This document shows, piece after piece, positions 27,165 to 36,295 of a stretch of 64,000 nucleotides of DNA. The stretch comes from Roseinatronobacter domitianus (GTDB taxonomy: Bacteria > Pseudomonadota > Alphaproteobacteria > Rhodobacterales > Rhodobacteraceae): positions 1 through 64,000 of the forward strand of contig NZ_JALZWP010000002.1 of NCBI RefSeq assembly GCF_023336755.1, in the 5' to 3' direction. The notes under the pieces are model-generated. The model worked only from the letters and a program-made list of their open reading frames with translations. It made no database searches and was not told the origin of the DNA. The position numbers and the translations under genes are program-made. Every line of letters starts with the position of its first letter. Position 1 is the stretch's first letter.

Positions 27165-28370
27165 ATGACCCACGCTTTCATCTGCGATGCGCAACGCACG
27201 CCCATTGGCCGTTACGGTGGCGCATTATCTTCTGTCCGGGCCGATGATCTGGCCGCGATTCCATTGCGCGCTTTGGTCGCCCGCAACATGCAGGTTGATT
27301 GGGCTGCGGTGGATGATGTGATCCTCGGCTGCGCGAATCAGGCAGGGGAAGACAACCGCAACGTCGCGCGCATGGCTGCGCTTCTGGCCGATTTGCCGGT
27401 GGATGTGCCGGGAATAACCGTAAACCGCCTCTGCGCGTCGGGGCTGGATGCCGTGGGCATGGCCGCGCGCGCCATCCGCGCAGGCGATTGCGCGCTGATG
27501 CTGGCGGGTGGCGTCGAATCCATGAGCCGCGCGCCCTTTGTCATGCCCAAAGCGACTGCCGCGTTTTCGCGCGCGAATACCGTCTACGACACAACGATTG
27601 GCTGGCGGTTCATCAACCCAAAGATGGACGCGGCGCATGGCACGCATTCCATGCCGGAAACCGCCGATAACGTGGCCGCCGACTATAACGTGTCACGCGC
27701 CGATCAAGACGCCTTCGCGCTGCGCTCGCAAGCGCGCTGGGCAGCGGCGCAGGATGCCGGGCGCTTTGCCGATGAGCTATGCACGGTTGAAGTGCCGCAG
27801 CGCAAAGGCGCGGTGCTCGTCATCGACCGCGACGAACACCCACGCCCTGATACGACACCCGAAGGGCTGGCCAAACTGCGCGGGATCAACGGGCCAGAGC
27901 TGACGGTCACGGCGGGCAATGCAAGCGGCGTGAATGATGGCGCGGCAGGGTTGCTGCTGGCGTCAGAGGCGGCGGCACAGGCCAACGGCCTGACCCCGCG
28001 CGCCCGCGTCCTGGCCTGCGCCGCCGCTGGCGTCGCGCCGCGCGGGATGGGCATTGGCCCGGTCCCAGCGGTGCGCAAGGTGTTGGCGCTTGCGGGGCTG
28101 ACCATTGCAGATATGGATGTGATCGAATTGAACGAAGCCTTCGCCGCCCAAGGCTTGGCCGTGTTGCGCGACTTGGGCCTGCCCGATGACGTCCCGCATG
28201 TGAACCCCAATGGCGGCGCGATTGCTATGGGCCATCCGCTGGGCGCAAGCGGCGCGCGGATGGTGGCGACTGCTGTCTGGGAATTGCAGCGCCGCAAAGG
28301 GCGCTTTGCTTTGTGCACCATGTGCGTGGGCGTGGGGCAAGGTGTGGCGCTGATATTGGAACGTGTCTGA
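27165..28370 (+). CDS. paaJ: 3-oxoadipyl-CoA / 3-oxo-5,6-dehydrosuberyl-CoA thiolase
   Basis: This 401-residue thiolase has the acyl-accepting Cys90 in NRLCASGLDA, the GGAIAMGHPLGASGAR histidine motif, and the second catalytic Cys in CTMCVGVGQG. The length and sequence (GGVESMSRAPFVMPKA) match the PcaF/PaaJ group that cleaves 3-oxoadipyl-CoA and, in phenylacetate catabolism, 3-oxo-5,6-dehydrosuberyl-CoA. The position 15 bases before paaA supports the paa role. Start chosen at the ATG after GGAGGGG. It could equally be called pcaF. Confidence 0.93.
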   Translation: MTHAFICDAQRTPIGRYGGALSSVRADDLAAIPLRALVARNMQVDWAAVDDVILGCANQAGEDNRNVARMAALLADLPVDVPGITVNRLCASGLDAVGMAARAIRAGDCALMLAGGVESMSRAPFVMPKATAAFSRANTVYDTTIGWRFINPKMDAAHGTHSMPETADNVAADYNVSRADQDAFALRSQARWAAAQDAGRFADELCTVEVPQRKGAVLVIDRDEHPRPDTTPEGLAKLRGINGPELTVTAGNASGVNDGAAGLLLASEAAAQANGLTPRARVLACAAAGVAPRGMGIGPVPAVRKVLALAGLTIADMDVIELNEAFAAQGLAVLRDLGLPDDVPHVNPNGGAIAMGHPLGASGARMVATAVWELQRRKGRFALCTMCVGVGQGVALILERV

Positions 28371-28385
28371 AGTAGGAGAGCCGAG

Positions 28386-29363
28386 ATGTATGCACAGATG
28401 GTGAAATCCGAGGCGACGCAAGACGACCCAGAGGCGCTTGCTGCGTTTCAGGCGCGGATCGACGCGGGCGAAAAGATCGAGCCCAAGGAATGGATGCCCG
28501 AAGGCTACCGCAAAACGCTGATCCGCCAGATCGGCCAGCACGCGCATTCCGAAATCGTCGGGCAATTGCCCGAGGGCAACTGGATCACCCGCGCGCCCAC
28601 CTTGGAGCGTAAGGCGATCCTGCTGGCCAAGGTGCAGGATGAGGCGGGCCACGGGCTATACCTCTATTGCGCCGCCGAAACGCTGGGCGTGTCACGCGAC
28701 GAGCTGACCGAGGCGCTGCTGGCCGGGAAGATGAAATATTCCTCGATCTTCAATTATCCGACGCTGACCTGGGCCGATATCGGCGCCGTCGGCTGGCTGG
28801 TGGATGGCGCGGCGATCATGAATCAGGTGCCATTGCAACGCACCAGTTTTGGCCCTTATAGCCGCGCGATGATCCGCATCTGCAAGGAAGAGAGCTTTCA
28901 CCAGCGGCAGGGTTTCGACATCATGCGCAAGATGGCGAATGGCACCAAAGCGCAGCGCCACATGGCGCAGGATGCGCTGAACCGCTTCTGGTATCCCAGC
29001 CTGATGATGTTCGGTCCGTCCGACAAGGATTCGGTCCATTCCGCGCAAAGCATGGCGTGGAAGATCAAGATGAACACCAATGACGAGCTGCGGCAGAAAT
29101 TCGTCGACCAGACCGTGCCGCAAGCCGAATATCTGGGCCTGACCGTGCCCGACCCGGACCTGCGCTGGAACGCAGAAAAGGGCGGCTATGATTTCAGCGA
29201 ACCCGACTGGACCGAGTTTTTCGAGGTGCTGAAAGGTAACGGCCCTTGCAATGCCGAACGCCTGGCCGCGCGGCAAAAGGCATGGGACGATGGTGCTTGG
29301 GTGCGCGATGGATTGATGGCGCATGCGGCAAAACAGCGGTCTGCGCCAATTGCTGCCGAATGA
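28386..29363 (+). CDS. paaA: Phenylacetyl-CoA 1,2-epoxidase, catalytic subunit PaaA
   Basis: PaaA holds the diiron centre that epoxidises the ring of phenylacetyl-CoA. The 325-residue protein has a ferritin-like fold with the metal-binding ExxH motifs DEAGH (residues 85-89) and KEESFH (167-172). It forms a stable core with PaaC, with PaaB and PaaE completing the enzyme. It starts the paaABCDE run 15 bases after the thiolase gene. A 71-base gap with a repeat separates it from paaB. Confidence 0.97.
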   Translation: MYAQMVKSEATQDDPEALAAFQARIDAGEKIEPKEWMPEGYRKTLIRQIGQHAHSEIVGQLPEGNWITRAPTLERKAILLAKVQDEAGHGLYLYCAAETLGVSRDELTEALLAGKMKYSSIFNYPTLTWADIGAVGWLVDGAAIMNQVPLQRTSFGPYSRAMIRICKEESFHQRQGFDIMRKMANGTKAQRHMAQDALNRFWYPSLMMFGPSDKDSVHSAQSMAWKIKMNTNDELRQKFVDQTVPQAEYLGLTVPDPDLRWNAEKGGYDFSEPDWTEFFEVLKGNGPCNAERLAARQKAWDDGAWVRDGLMAHAAKQRSAPIAAE

Positions 29364-29365
29364 CA

Positions 29366-29425
29366 GGGGGCTTTGCCCCCTACGGCCTGCGGCCTACCCC
29401 CAGGATATTTTTGCAAGGATGAAAG
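29366..29425 (+). repeat. Intergenic hairpin and TATTT repeat, copy 2 (paaA-paaB)
   Basis: GGGGGC-TTT-GCCCCC forms a 6-bp hairpin at 29366-29380, followed by GGCCTGCGGCC and a CAGGATATTTTTGCAAGGAT tail. The tail resembles the lipA-rpe copy at 15567-15599. It may act as an mRNA processing or attenuation site within the operon. Confidence 0.45.
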
Positions 29426-29434
29426 GGTAAAGCG

Positions 29435-29719
29435 ATGTCTGCGGAATGGCCCCTTTGGGAGATTTTCATTCGTGGTCAGCATGGTCTGAACCACCGGCAT
29501 GTTGGCAGCCTGCACGCGCCCGATGCGGAGTTGGCGATGCGCCATGCGCGCGATGTGTATACCCGCCGCAATGAGGGAGTGAGCATCTGGGTGGTGCCGT
29601 CTTCGGCGATCACGGCCTCCAGCCCGTCCGAGAAAGGCCCGATGTTCGAGCCGTCGCAGGACAAGGTTTACCGCCACCCGAGCTTTTTCGACATCCCTGA
29701 CGAAATTGGACATATGTGA
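29435..29719 (+). CDS. paaB: Phenylacetyl-CoA 1,2-epoxidase subunit PaaB
   Basis: The 94-residue product starts EWPLWEIFIRGQHGLNHRHV, the signature of PaaB, and contains the SIWVVPSSAIT stretch. PaaB bridges the PaaAC core and is needed for activity but has no metal site. It is preceded by AAAGGG and ends on an overlap with paaC (TGATG), so it is translationally coupled. The length matches the family. Confidence 0.97.
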   Translation: MSAEWPLWEIFIRGQHGLNHRHVGSLHAPDAELAMRHARDVYTRRNEGVSIWVVPSSAITASSPSEKGPMFEPSQDKVYRHPSFFDIPDEIGHM

Positions 29720-30489
29720 TGGGCGCTGTGGTGGATATGGACGCGGCCTTGTTCGCGGGGTTGTGCCGCTTGGGCGACAGCACGCTGGTGCTGGGGCACC
29801 GGGTGTCGGAATGGTGCGGGCACGCACCAGTTCTGGAAGAGGATATTGCACTGGCCAATACGGCGCTGGACCTGATTGGCCAGACCCAAATGTGGCTGGG
29901 GCTGGCGGGCGAGATGGAGGGCAAGGCGCGCAACGCAGATGCCTTGGCCTTTCACCGCGATGTCTGGGAGTTTCGCAACCTGCTGCTGGTCGAACGCCCG
30001 AATGGTGATTTTGGCCACACCCTGATGCGGCAATTCCTGTTCGACGCATGGCACCAGCCAATGCTGACGGGATTGGCGCAATCGCGTGATGCGCGTGTGG
30101 CAGAGATTGCCGCCAAGGCCGGAAAAGAGGTGGCATATCATCTGGAACGGTCCGCTGATCTGGTGATCCGGCTGGGCGATGGGTCCGATGAAAGCCATGC
30201 GCGCATGCAGGTCGCGCTAGACACGCTTTGGCCCTATACCGGCGAGATGATGACGCCAGACGCGACCGATACGGCGCTGGCAGACGCCGGGATCATGCCC
30301 GATTTGGTCGGGTTGCAGGCCACATGGGACGGGCTGGTGCGCGATGTTCTGGCAGAGGCGACGCTGGCCATTCCTGACGGCGGCTTCATGCATAAGGGCG
30401 GCAAGCAGGGTCAGCATTCGGAACATCTGGGGCACATGCTGGCAACCATGCAATTCCTGCCGCGCGCTTACCCGGACGCAACATGGTAG
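29719..30489 (+). CDS. paaC: Phenylacetyl-CoA 1,2-epoxidase structural subunit PaaC
   Basis: This 256-residue ferritin-like protein pairs with PaaA and supports the diiron site in PaaA while not itself being catalytic. It has the LGHRVSEWCGHAPVLEEDIA start and the DSTLVLGHR and GEMMTPDA stretches of PaaC. The ATG at 29719 overlaps the paaB stop by one base; a GTG one codon earlier is possible. It overlaps paaD by 7 bases. Confidence 0.96.
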   Translation: MGAVVDMDAALFAGLCRLGDSTLVLGHRVSEWCGHAPVLEEDIALANTALDLIGQTQMWLGLAGEMEGKARNADALAFHRDVWEFRNLLLVERPNGDFGHTLMRQFLFDAWHQPMLTGLAQSRDARVAEIAAKAGKEVAYHLERSADLVIRLGDGSDESHARMQVALDTLWPYTGEMMTPDATDTALADAGIMPDLVGLQATWDGLVRDVLAEATLAIPDGGFMHKGGKQGQHSEHLGHMLATMQFLPRAYPDATW

Positions 30490-30989
30490 ATAAAGCGCAA
30501 ATCTGGGAATGGCTGGCAAAGGTGCCAGACCCGGAGATCCCTGTGATTTCCGTCACCGAATTGGGCATTGTGCGCGATGTGGTGCTGGAGGGGGATGCGG
30601 TTGTCGTAACCGTCACGCCAACCTATTCGGGCTGCCCTGCGACGTCGGTCATCAATTTCGAGATTGAGCGCGCCTTGCGGGAAAAGGGTGTCGCGCAGGT
30701 GCGGATGGAACAAAGGCTGTCGCCGCCATGGACCACCGACTGGCTAACCGACGCTGCGCGCGACAAACTGCGCGCTTACGGGATTGCGCCCCCGGTGGAC
30801 GGCACCGGGGCCACGGGCGTTGTCGCAGGCCGGGTTAACCGATTGACTGGCAGGGCCGTTGTCGTCGCCTGCCCGCGTTGCGGGTCAGAGGCCACGCAGA
30901 AGGTCAGCCAACACGGCTCTACACCATGCAAAGCGGCGTATCAGTGCCGCGACTGCTTAGAGCCGTTCGATTATTTCAAATGCATCTGA
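30483..30989 (+). CDS. paaD: PaaD, Fe-S assembly factor for the phenylacetyl-CoA epoxidase
   Basis: PaaD is a 168-residue MIP18/SufT-type protein, thought to assemble the diiron or Fe-S cofactors of the complex. The N-terminal domain has VPDPEIPVISVTELGIV and the conserved Cys in YSGCP (residue 51). A C-terminal zinc ribbon has Cys130/Cys133 (CPRC) and Cys155/Cys158 (CRDC), plus Cys167. It overlaps paaC by 7 bases and precedes paaE by 10. Confidence 0.96.
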   Translation: MVDKAQIWEWLAKVPDPEIPVISVTELGIVRDVVLEGDAVVVTVTPTYSGCPATSVINFEIERALREKGVAQVRMEQRLSPPWTTDWLTDAARDKLRAYGIAPPVDGTGATGVVAGRVNRLTGRAVVVACPRCGSEATQKVSQHGSTPCKAAYQCRDCLEPFDYFKCI

Positions 30990-30999
30990 GGACACGCGA

Positions 31000-32067
31000 A
31001 TGAGCCGTTTCCACCCCCTGACCGTGACCGATATTGCGCGCGACACCCATGACAGTGTGGTCGTGACGTTAACGCCTGAAAATGAGGAGGCGTTCCGCTT
31101 CACACAGGGCCAATACCTGACCTTTCGGCGCGATTTCGAGGGGCAGGAATTGCGGCGCTCTTACTCCATCTGTGCCGGGCTGGATGACGGCGCGCTGCGT
31201 GTGGGGATAAAACGGGTCGAAGGCGGCGCGTTCAGCACTTGGGCCAATACCGCGCTAAAACCCGGCGATGTGCTGGAGGCGATGCCACCGCAGGGCAAGT
31301 TCTACACCCCGCTCGCACCAGAAGAAGGGCGGCACTACCTGATGTTCGCCGCCGGGTCGGGGATCACGCCGATCCTGTCCATCATCCGCACGGTATTGAC
31401 GCGCGAACCCGAAGCGCGGGTCACGCTGGTTTACGCCAATCGGCGGATAGCTTCGATCATGTTCCGGGGCGAGTTGGAGGATTTGAAAGATCAGTATCTG
31501 AGCCGTCTTTCGGTGCTGCATATTCTGGGGCAGGACGCGCAAGAGATTGAACTGTTCACCGGTCGGCTGGATACGGCCAAGCTGGACAAGCTGTTCACGC
31601 AGTGGATTGACCTTACGGGCGTGCATACCGCCTTCATTTGCGGGCCAGAGGCGTTGATGCAGACCATTGCTGGAGTTTTGCGTGACCACGGATTGAATGA
31701 CGCGCAGATCAAATATGAGCTGTTTGGCGCAGCACAACCGGGGCGCGCGGCAAAGCCCGCCGCAACCACACGCGATAACACGGGCAAAACCTGTGCGCTG
31801 TCTGTCACGCTGGACGGCACGACACGCAACCTTGAGCTGCCGATGGATGGCACGACCGTTCTGGAAGCTGCCCTTGGGGCCAATCTGGATGCGCCGTTTT
31901 CCTGCACAGCGGGCGTGTGTTCCACATGCCGCGCCAAGGTGCTGGAAGGCGCGGCAGAGATGGCCGTGAACCACGCGCTGGAAGATTACGAAGTGCGCGC
32001 GGGCTATGTGCTGACCTGCCAATGCACCCCGATCAGTGACCGGCTGGTGCTAAGCTACGACACCTGA
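31000..32067 (+). CDS. paaE: Phenylacetyl-CoA epoxidase reductase PaaE
   Basis: PaaE passes electrons from NADPH to PaaA. The 355-residue protein has a ferredoxin-NADP reductase module (FAD-binding RRSYSICAG near residue 52, NAD(P)-binding AAGSGITPI near 115) and a C-terminal plant-type [2Fe-2S] domain with CTAGVCSTCRAKV and a final Cys in LTCQC. It follows paaD by 10 bases and precedes paaZ by 11. Confidence 0.96.
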   Translation: MSRFHPLTVTDIARDTHDSVVVTLTPENEEAFRFTQGQYLTFRRDFEGQELRRSYSICAGLDDGALRVGIKRVEGGAFSTWANTALKPGDVLEAMPPQGKFYTPLAPEEGRHYLMFAAGSGITPILSIIRTVLTREPEARVTLVYANRRIASIMFRGELEDLKDQYLSRLSVLHILGQDAQEIELFTGRLDTAKLDKLFTQWIDLTGVHTAFICGPEALMQTIAGVLRDHGLNDAQIKYELFGAAQPGRAAKPAATTRDNTGKTCALSVTLDGTTRNLELPMDGTTVLEAALGANLDAPFSCTAGVCSTCRAKVLEGAAEMAVNHALEDYEVRAGYVLTCQCTPISDRLVLSYDT

Positions 32068-32078
32068 AAGGAACGGCC

Positions 32079-34130
32079 ATGCTGGACGCAAGCCAACCGA
32101 TGCGGCTGCAAAGCTACCTGTGCGGCGCATGGCGCGACGGGCGCGGCGCTTGTAAACCGCTGCTGGATGCAGCCACCGGCGCAGTTGTGGCAGAGATTGA
32201 CGCCAGCGGCTTGGACATGGCCGAGGCTTTGGCGCATGGTCGCCGCGCCGGGGCCGCGTTGCGGGCCATGACGGTGCATGAACGCGCGTTGATGCTGAAA
32301 GCGATCGGGCTGGCGCTGCTGGAGCAGAAGGATGATTTCCACGCCCTGTCGCTGGCCACCGGGGCCACGCCCAAGGATGGCTGGATCGACATTGATGGCG
32401 GTATCGGCACGCTGCTGAACTACGCATCAAAAGCGCGGCGCGAATTGCCCAATAGCCGCGTTTTAACCGATGGCCTCACAGAGGCGCTGTCACCCGATAA
32501 CAGCTTTTCGGCCCGCCACATCCTGACGCCCTTACGCGGGGTCGCGGTGCATATCAACGCGTTCAACTTCCCGGTCTGGGGCATGTTGGAAAAGTTGGCG
32601 CCGAACCTTCTGGCCGGGATGCCCGCCATCGTGAAACCCGCAAGCCAGACTGCTTACCTTACCGAATTGGTCGTGCGGCGCATACTGGCGACGGGGCTGT
32701 TGCCCGAAGGTGCTTTGCAACTGGTCTGCGGCAGCGTGGGCGACATGTTGGACCATATGACGGGGCAGGATGTTGTCACATTTACCGGGTCTGCGGCGAC
32801 CGGGCAGATGCTGAAAGCGCATCCCGAGATTATTGGCAATTCCACCCGTTTCACGATGGAGGCCGACAGCCTGAACGCCTGCATCCTTGGGCCGGATGCA
32901 ACACCCGACACGCCCGAATTCGATCTGTTCATCCGCGAGGTGATGCGCGAGATGACCGCCAAGGCCGGGCAGAAATGCACCGCAATCCGCCGCGTCATCA
33001 TTCCGCGCGCGCAAACGGGCGCGGTGCGCGATGCACTGGCCGCGCGTATGGCAGAGGTGGCGGTGGGCTTGCCCGGTGACAAGGCCACGCGCATGGGCGC
33101 GCTTGCCAGCCTAGCCCAGCGCGATGATGTGCGCGCGGCGATTGCCCGGTTGCAAGCAGGGGCAGAGATTGTTGCGGGGAACCCGGATGCGGTGCGCGTG
33201 GCGTCGGGCGATGCCGAACGCGGCGCGTTCCTGAACCCGGTGTTGCTATATGCTGACCAGCCGCTGGCGGCCCACGCAGTCCACGAGGTCGAAGCCTTTG
33301 GCCCGGTCGCCACGCTTCTGCCTTATGACAGCCCCGATCAGGCGATTGAGATTGCGGCGCTTGGGAAAGGGTCGCTGGTGTCGTCGCTGTTCACCAACGC
33401 ACCAGAGGTGGCAGAGGAAATCGTGCTGGGGCTTGCGCCCTTCCATGGCCGGGTGATGATCGGCAACCGCGACAGCGCCAAGTCGTCTACGGGGCATGGC
33501 TCGCCCCTGCCGATGCTGGTGCATGGCGGCCCCGGTCGCGCTGGCGGGGGCGAAGAACTGGGCGGGATGCGCGGTTTGCACCACTATATGCAACGCAGCG
33601 CCGTGCAGGGCACGCCGCGCCTGCTGGCGGCTGTCACCGGCGAATGGACCAAGGGCGCGAATAGCCATGACGGCACGCACCCGTTCCGCAAATCGCTGGC
33701 AGAACTTCGGTTGGGCGACCGCATTGTGACCGAGCAGCGCGAGATTACCTTGGCCGATATCGAGCATTTCGCCAGCTTCACCGGCGACACGTTCTATGCC
33801 CATATGGACGAGGACGCCGCGCGTGCGAACCCTTTCTTTGACGGACGCGTTGCACATGGCTACCTGATCGTGTCTTTCGCGGCGGGCTTGTTCGTGCAGC
33901 CTGATCCCGGCCCTGTTCTGGCCAATTACGGCATAGACAATCTTCGCTTCCTGACGCCGGTTTACCCCGGCGATGCGCTTGGCGTGACGTTAACCTGCAA
34001 GGCGATCAACCCCCGCGCCGATGCCGATTACGGCGAAGTGCGCTGGGACTGCGAAGTGACAAAGCAGGATGGCAGCCTTGTCGCGCAATATGATGTGCTG
34101 ACCATGGTGGCGAAGGAATGGAAAGGCTAA
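32079..34130 (+). CDS. paaZ: PaaZ, bifunctional oxepin-CoA hydrolase / 3-oxo-5,6-dehydrosuberyl-CoA semialdehyde dehydrogenase
   Basis: This 683-residue fusion has an aldehyde dehydrogenase N-terminal domain (about residues 1-520) and a MaoC-type hotdog hydratase domain (about 535-680). The ALDH has [18 protein letters not shown] with the Glu, and [11 protein letters not shown] with the catalytic Cys. The hydratase has [18 protein letters not shown], with the Asp/His pair. PaaZ opens the oxepin ring and oxidises the semialdehyde, and is the last gene of the run. Its stop overlaps the convergent RNase gene by 4 bases. Confidence 0.96.
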   Translation: MLDASQPMRLQSYLCGAWRDGRGACKPLLDAATGAVVAEIDASGLDMAEALAHGRRAGAALRAMTVHERALMLKAIGLALLEQKDDFHALSLATGATPKDGWIDIDGGIGTLLNYASKARRELPNSRVLTDGLTEALSPDNSFSARHILTPLRGVAVHINAFNFPVWGMLEKLAPNLLAGMPAIVKPASQTAYLTELVVRRILATGLLPEGALQLVCGSVGDMLDHMTGQDVVTFTGSAATGQMLKAHPEIIGNSTRFTMEADSLNACILGPDATPDTPEFDLFIREVMREMTAKAGQKCTAIRRVIIPRAQTGAVRDALAARMAEVAVGLPGDKATRMGALASLAQRDDVRAAIARLQAGAEIVAGNPDAVRVASGDAERGAFLNPVLLYADQPLAAHAVHEVEAFGPVATLLPYDSPDQAIEIAALGKGSLVSSLFTNAPEVAEEIVLGLAPFHGRVMIGNRDSAKSSTGHGSPLPMLVHGGPGRAGGGEELGGMRGLHHYMQRSAVQGTPRLLAAVTGEWTKGANSHDGTHPFRKSLAELRLGDRIVTEQREITLADIEHFASFTGDTFYAHMDEDAARANPFFDGRVAHGYLIVSFAAGLFVQPDPGPVLANYGIDNLRFLTPVYPGDALGVTLTCKAINPRADADYGEVRWDCEVTKQDGSLVAQYDVLTMVAKEWKG

Positions 34131-34684
34131 GCCGCCTGAGCCACCCGTGTTTTCAGGTCCAGCCAGAGCTTGCCCCGATCATACCCGCCGCGCACCCGGA
34201 AATCGGGGCGTCGCAATTCGGGAAACTCCGCTTCCCAGTCGCGGAAGCGATCTTGCGACAGCACGCGCCCGCCATAATCGCGCGCGACGCGCAGGATCAT
34301 TGGGTCGGCGGGTTCGCCCCTTGGCACAACCATGACCTGTTCATGCGGCAAGCCAATGCGGCGCGCTAGCTTGTAGTGGTTGCGATAGCGCCCTTCCAGC
34401 TTGTAGCCCGCATTGGCATCGAACACCACGCCGGGGGTAAAGCCTTGAGCTTTGAGGCTGGCGATCACCTCGCGCACGGGTTCGATGTCAGGGGTGTTGT
34501 CGCGCCAATGCATCACGTTGGACCCATCGACCAGAATAAAACGCGCGCCTTTTGCGGGCCGCCATCCCGACTTGCGCCGCGGTGAACGCAGCATCAGGCG
34601 AAGCGCAATAAGGATAAGAGCGCCTACGCCTGCGACAGCAAGCCGGTGCTCTGAGACAAGGGCGGTAAAATCAATCAGGGACAT
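34127..34684 (-). CDS. Membrane-anchored NYN/Zc3h12a-type ribonuclease-like protein
   Basis: The 185-residue protein has one transmembrane helix (about residues 15-32, LAVAGVGALILIALRLML) followed by a PIN-like NYN domain. The acidic motif FILVDGSNVMHW (Asp53) and later acidic residues in VFDANAGYK and LSQDRFRDWE match Zc3h12a-type RNases, which cleave RNA with Mg2+. RNA targets are unknown. It starts at the ATG at 34684. It is convergent with paaZ and on the same strand as yqgE, 60 bases downstream of it. Confidence 0.8.
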   Translation of the reverse strand: MSLIDFTALVSEHRLAVAGVGALILIALRLMLRSPRRKSGWRPAKGARFILVDGSNVMHWRDNTPDIEPVREVIASLKAQGFTPGVVFDANAGYKLEGRYRNHYKLARRIGLPHEQVMVVPRGEPADPMILRVARDYGGRVLSQDRFRDWEAEFPELRRPDFRVRGGYDRGKLWLDLKTRVAQAA

Positions 34685-34744
34685 GGTTAAGGTAGACCTT
34701 GGCAACTTTGGGTTGCGCAAAGCTAGGCCCGAATTATGGCAAGA

Positions 34745-35338
34745 TTATGCTCGTCCCGATTTAGAGGATAGCAATCTGGGGTCCACCCCAATCTTGTCCA
34801 ACGCGGCTAGCCAAAGGCGTTCCGGCATCGTGCCATATAACAAACCCGGATCGGCCGGGCAGGTCAGCCAGCCGCCGGCGCGCAGCTCGTCTTCCAGCTG
34901 TCCCGCGCCCCAGCCTGAATAGCCAAGGGCCAAGCGCACCTCTGCCGGTCCCTGCCCGCGCGCAACCTGCGCCAGAATATCCATAGAGGTGCTGAGCGAC
35001 GCAAATTCAGTCACGCTCAGGCTACTATCGGTCAAGAATACGTCGGGTGTGTGCAATACGAACCCACGAGAGGTCTCGACCGGACCACCATAATAAACCG
35101 GGTCATTGGCTTGCGCAGGCGCATCGCCCAAGCCGCTATGCGCGCCTTGCATCGGCACATCGAGCGTTTTCAGGAGCGCGCCAAAATTCAGATCGGGCAC
35201 GGGCTTGTTCAAAATCAGGCCCATCGCACCTTCCTCGGAATGCGCGCATAAAAACACCACCGCATGCGAGAACCTCTGATCGGGCATTCCCGGCATGGCG
35301 ATTAACAAAGTTCCGCTAAGGCTGTCCGCGTCTGTCAT
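34745..35338 (-). CDS. YqgE/AlgH family protein
   Basis: This 197-residue protein is a UPF0301/AlgH-type protein with the conserved LSGTLLIAMPGMPDQRFSHA, VVFLCAHSEEGAMGLILNKP and YYGGPVE stretches. The family fold is known, but its function is not; AlgH has been linked to alginate control in Pseudomonas. The chosen ATG gives a family-length product; the frame is open 26 codons further. The next gene, plus strand, is a DsbD-domain protein. Confidence 0.93.
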   Translation of the reverse strand: MTDADSLSGTLLIAMPGMPDQRFSHAVVFLCAHSEEGAMGLILNKPVPDLNFGALLKTLDVPMQGAHSGLGDAPAQANDPVYYGGPVETSRGFVLHTPDVFLTDSSLSVTEFASLSTSMDILAQVARGQGPAEVRLALGYSGWGAGQLEDELRAGGWLTCPADPGLLYGTMPERLWLAALDKIGVDPRLLSSKSGRA

Positions 35339-35473
35339 ACTGCCAACATGCCCCAGAGGCCGGGGGCTTGCATAGCCCTTGTCATGGCTTCTGTTGCAGC
35401 CTTTGAGCCACGACACGGCACTCTCGCCTAAATGTGACTTTCAATCTACACCCAGACCGGGGATGAAAAGCAA

Positions 35474-36295
35474 ATGTCCATGATGAAAACCATAGCCAGC
35501 GCGCTCCTTGGCGCAAGCCTCTGGGCCAGCAGCGCGGCCCATGCGCAAGTGCCGCGCCCATCCGATATTGTGGCGGCCGAAATCCGTCCCGGCTGGCGCA
35601 CCGAGCAAGGCACGATCATGGCCGCGCTGCACCTGCGGCTGGCACGCGACTGGATCACCTATTGGCGCCATCCGGGCGAAAGCGGCATCGCGCCGCGGCT
35701 TGACCTGTCGGGTTCGGGGAATCTGGCGGGCGCGCGGTTGCATTGGCCCGCACCGCGCTTGTTTACCAAGGCGGGGTATCTGAGCATCGGGTATGCGGAT
35801 GAACTTGTGCTGCCGTTGGAACTGACACCCACCCAAACCGATCGCCCGATTGATCTGCGCGCAGCCCTGAACATTGGTGTTTGCGACGATGTATGCATTC
35901 CGGTGGATATGGAATTTGCCGCCACGCTGGACGGGCGTGGCGCGCCCGACCGCACGATCAGCCAATCGCTGGAGCGTCGGCCCTCGACAGCACGCGCGGC
36001 GGGCCTGTCCGACCTGCAATGCGACTTTCAACCTGCCCGCAAAGGTATGCAGTTGAGCGCGCATTGGACGATCCCCCAGCAGCCCGGCGAAGAATACATC
36101 CTGCTGGAAATACCCGGCAGTTCTTGGCGTGTTCAAAACCTGCCCTCACTGCGCGCCGGGGGGCAGTTGACCGGTCAGGCCATATTGCGCGCACGGAAGG
36201 GCGAAACCGCCGCCATCGACCGCAGCACCATTCGGATGACCCTGATTACACCCGATGGCACGTTCGAGCATCAAGGCTGCGCAGTGGCGCGCTGA
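35474..36295 (+). CDS. Secreted DsbD N-terminal-domain-like protein
   Basis: The 273-residue protein has a Sec signal peptide (KTIASALLGASLWASSAAHAQ) and then a domain resembling the DsbD alpha (N-terminal) fold. DITYWRHPGESG-type spacing (WITYWRHPGESGI) and the cysteine pair NIGVCDDVCIPV (about residues 134-145) match DsbD-like periplasmic domains that accept electrons. The large transmembrane DsbD beta domain and the thioredoxin domain are absent. The partner is unknown. It overlaps the RND gene end by 25 bases. Confidence 0.85.
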   Translation: MSMMKTIASALLGASLWASSAAHAQVPRPSDIVAAEIRPGWRTEQGTIMAALHLRLARDWITYWRHPGESGIAPRLDLSGSGNLAGARLHWPAPRLFTKAGYLSIGYADELVLPLELTPTQTDRPIDLRAALNIGVCDDVCIPVDMEFAATLDGRGAPDRTISQSLERRPSTARAAGLSDLQCDFQPARKGMQLSAHWTIPQQPGEEYILLEIPGSSWRVQNLPSLRAGGQLTGQAILRARKGETAAIDRSTIRMTLITPDGTFEHQGCAVAR

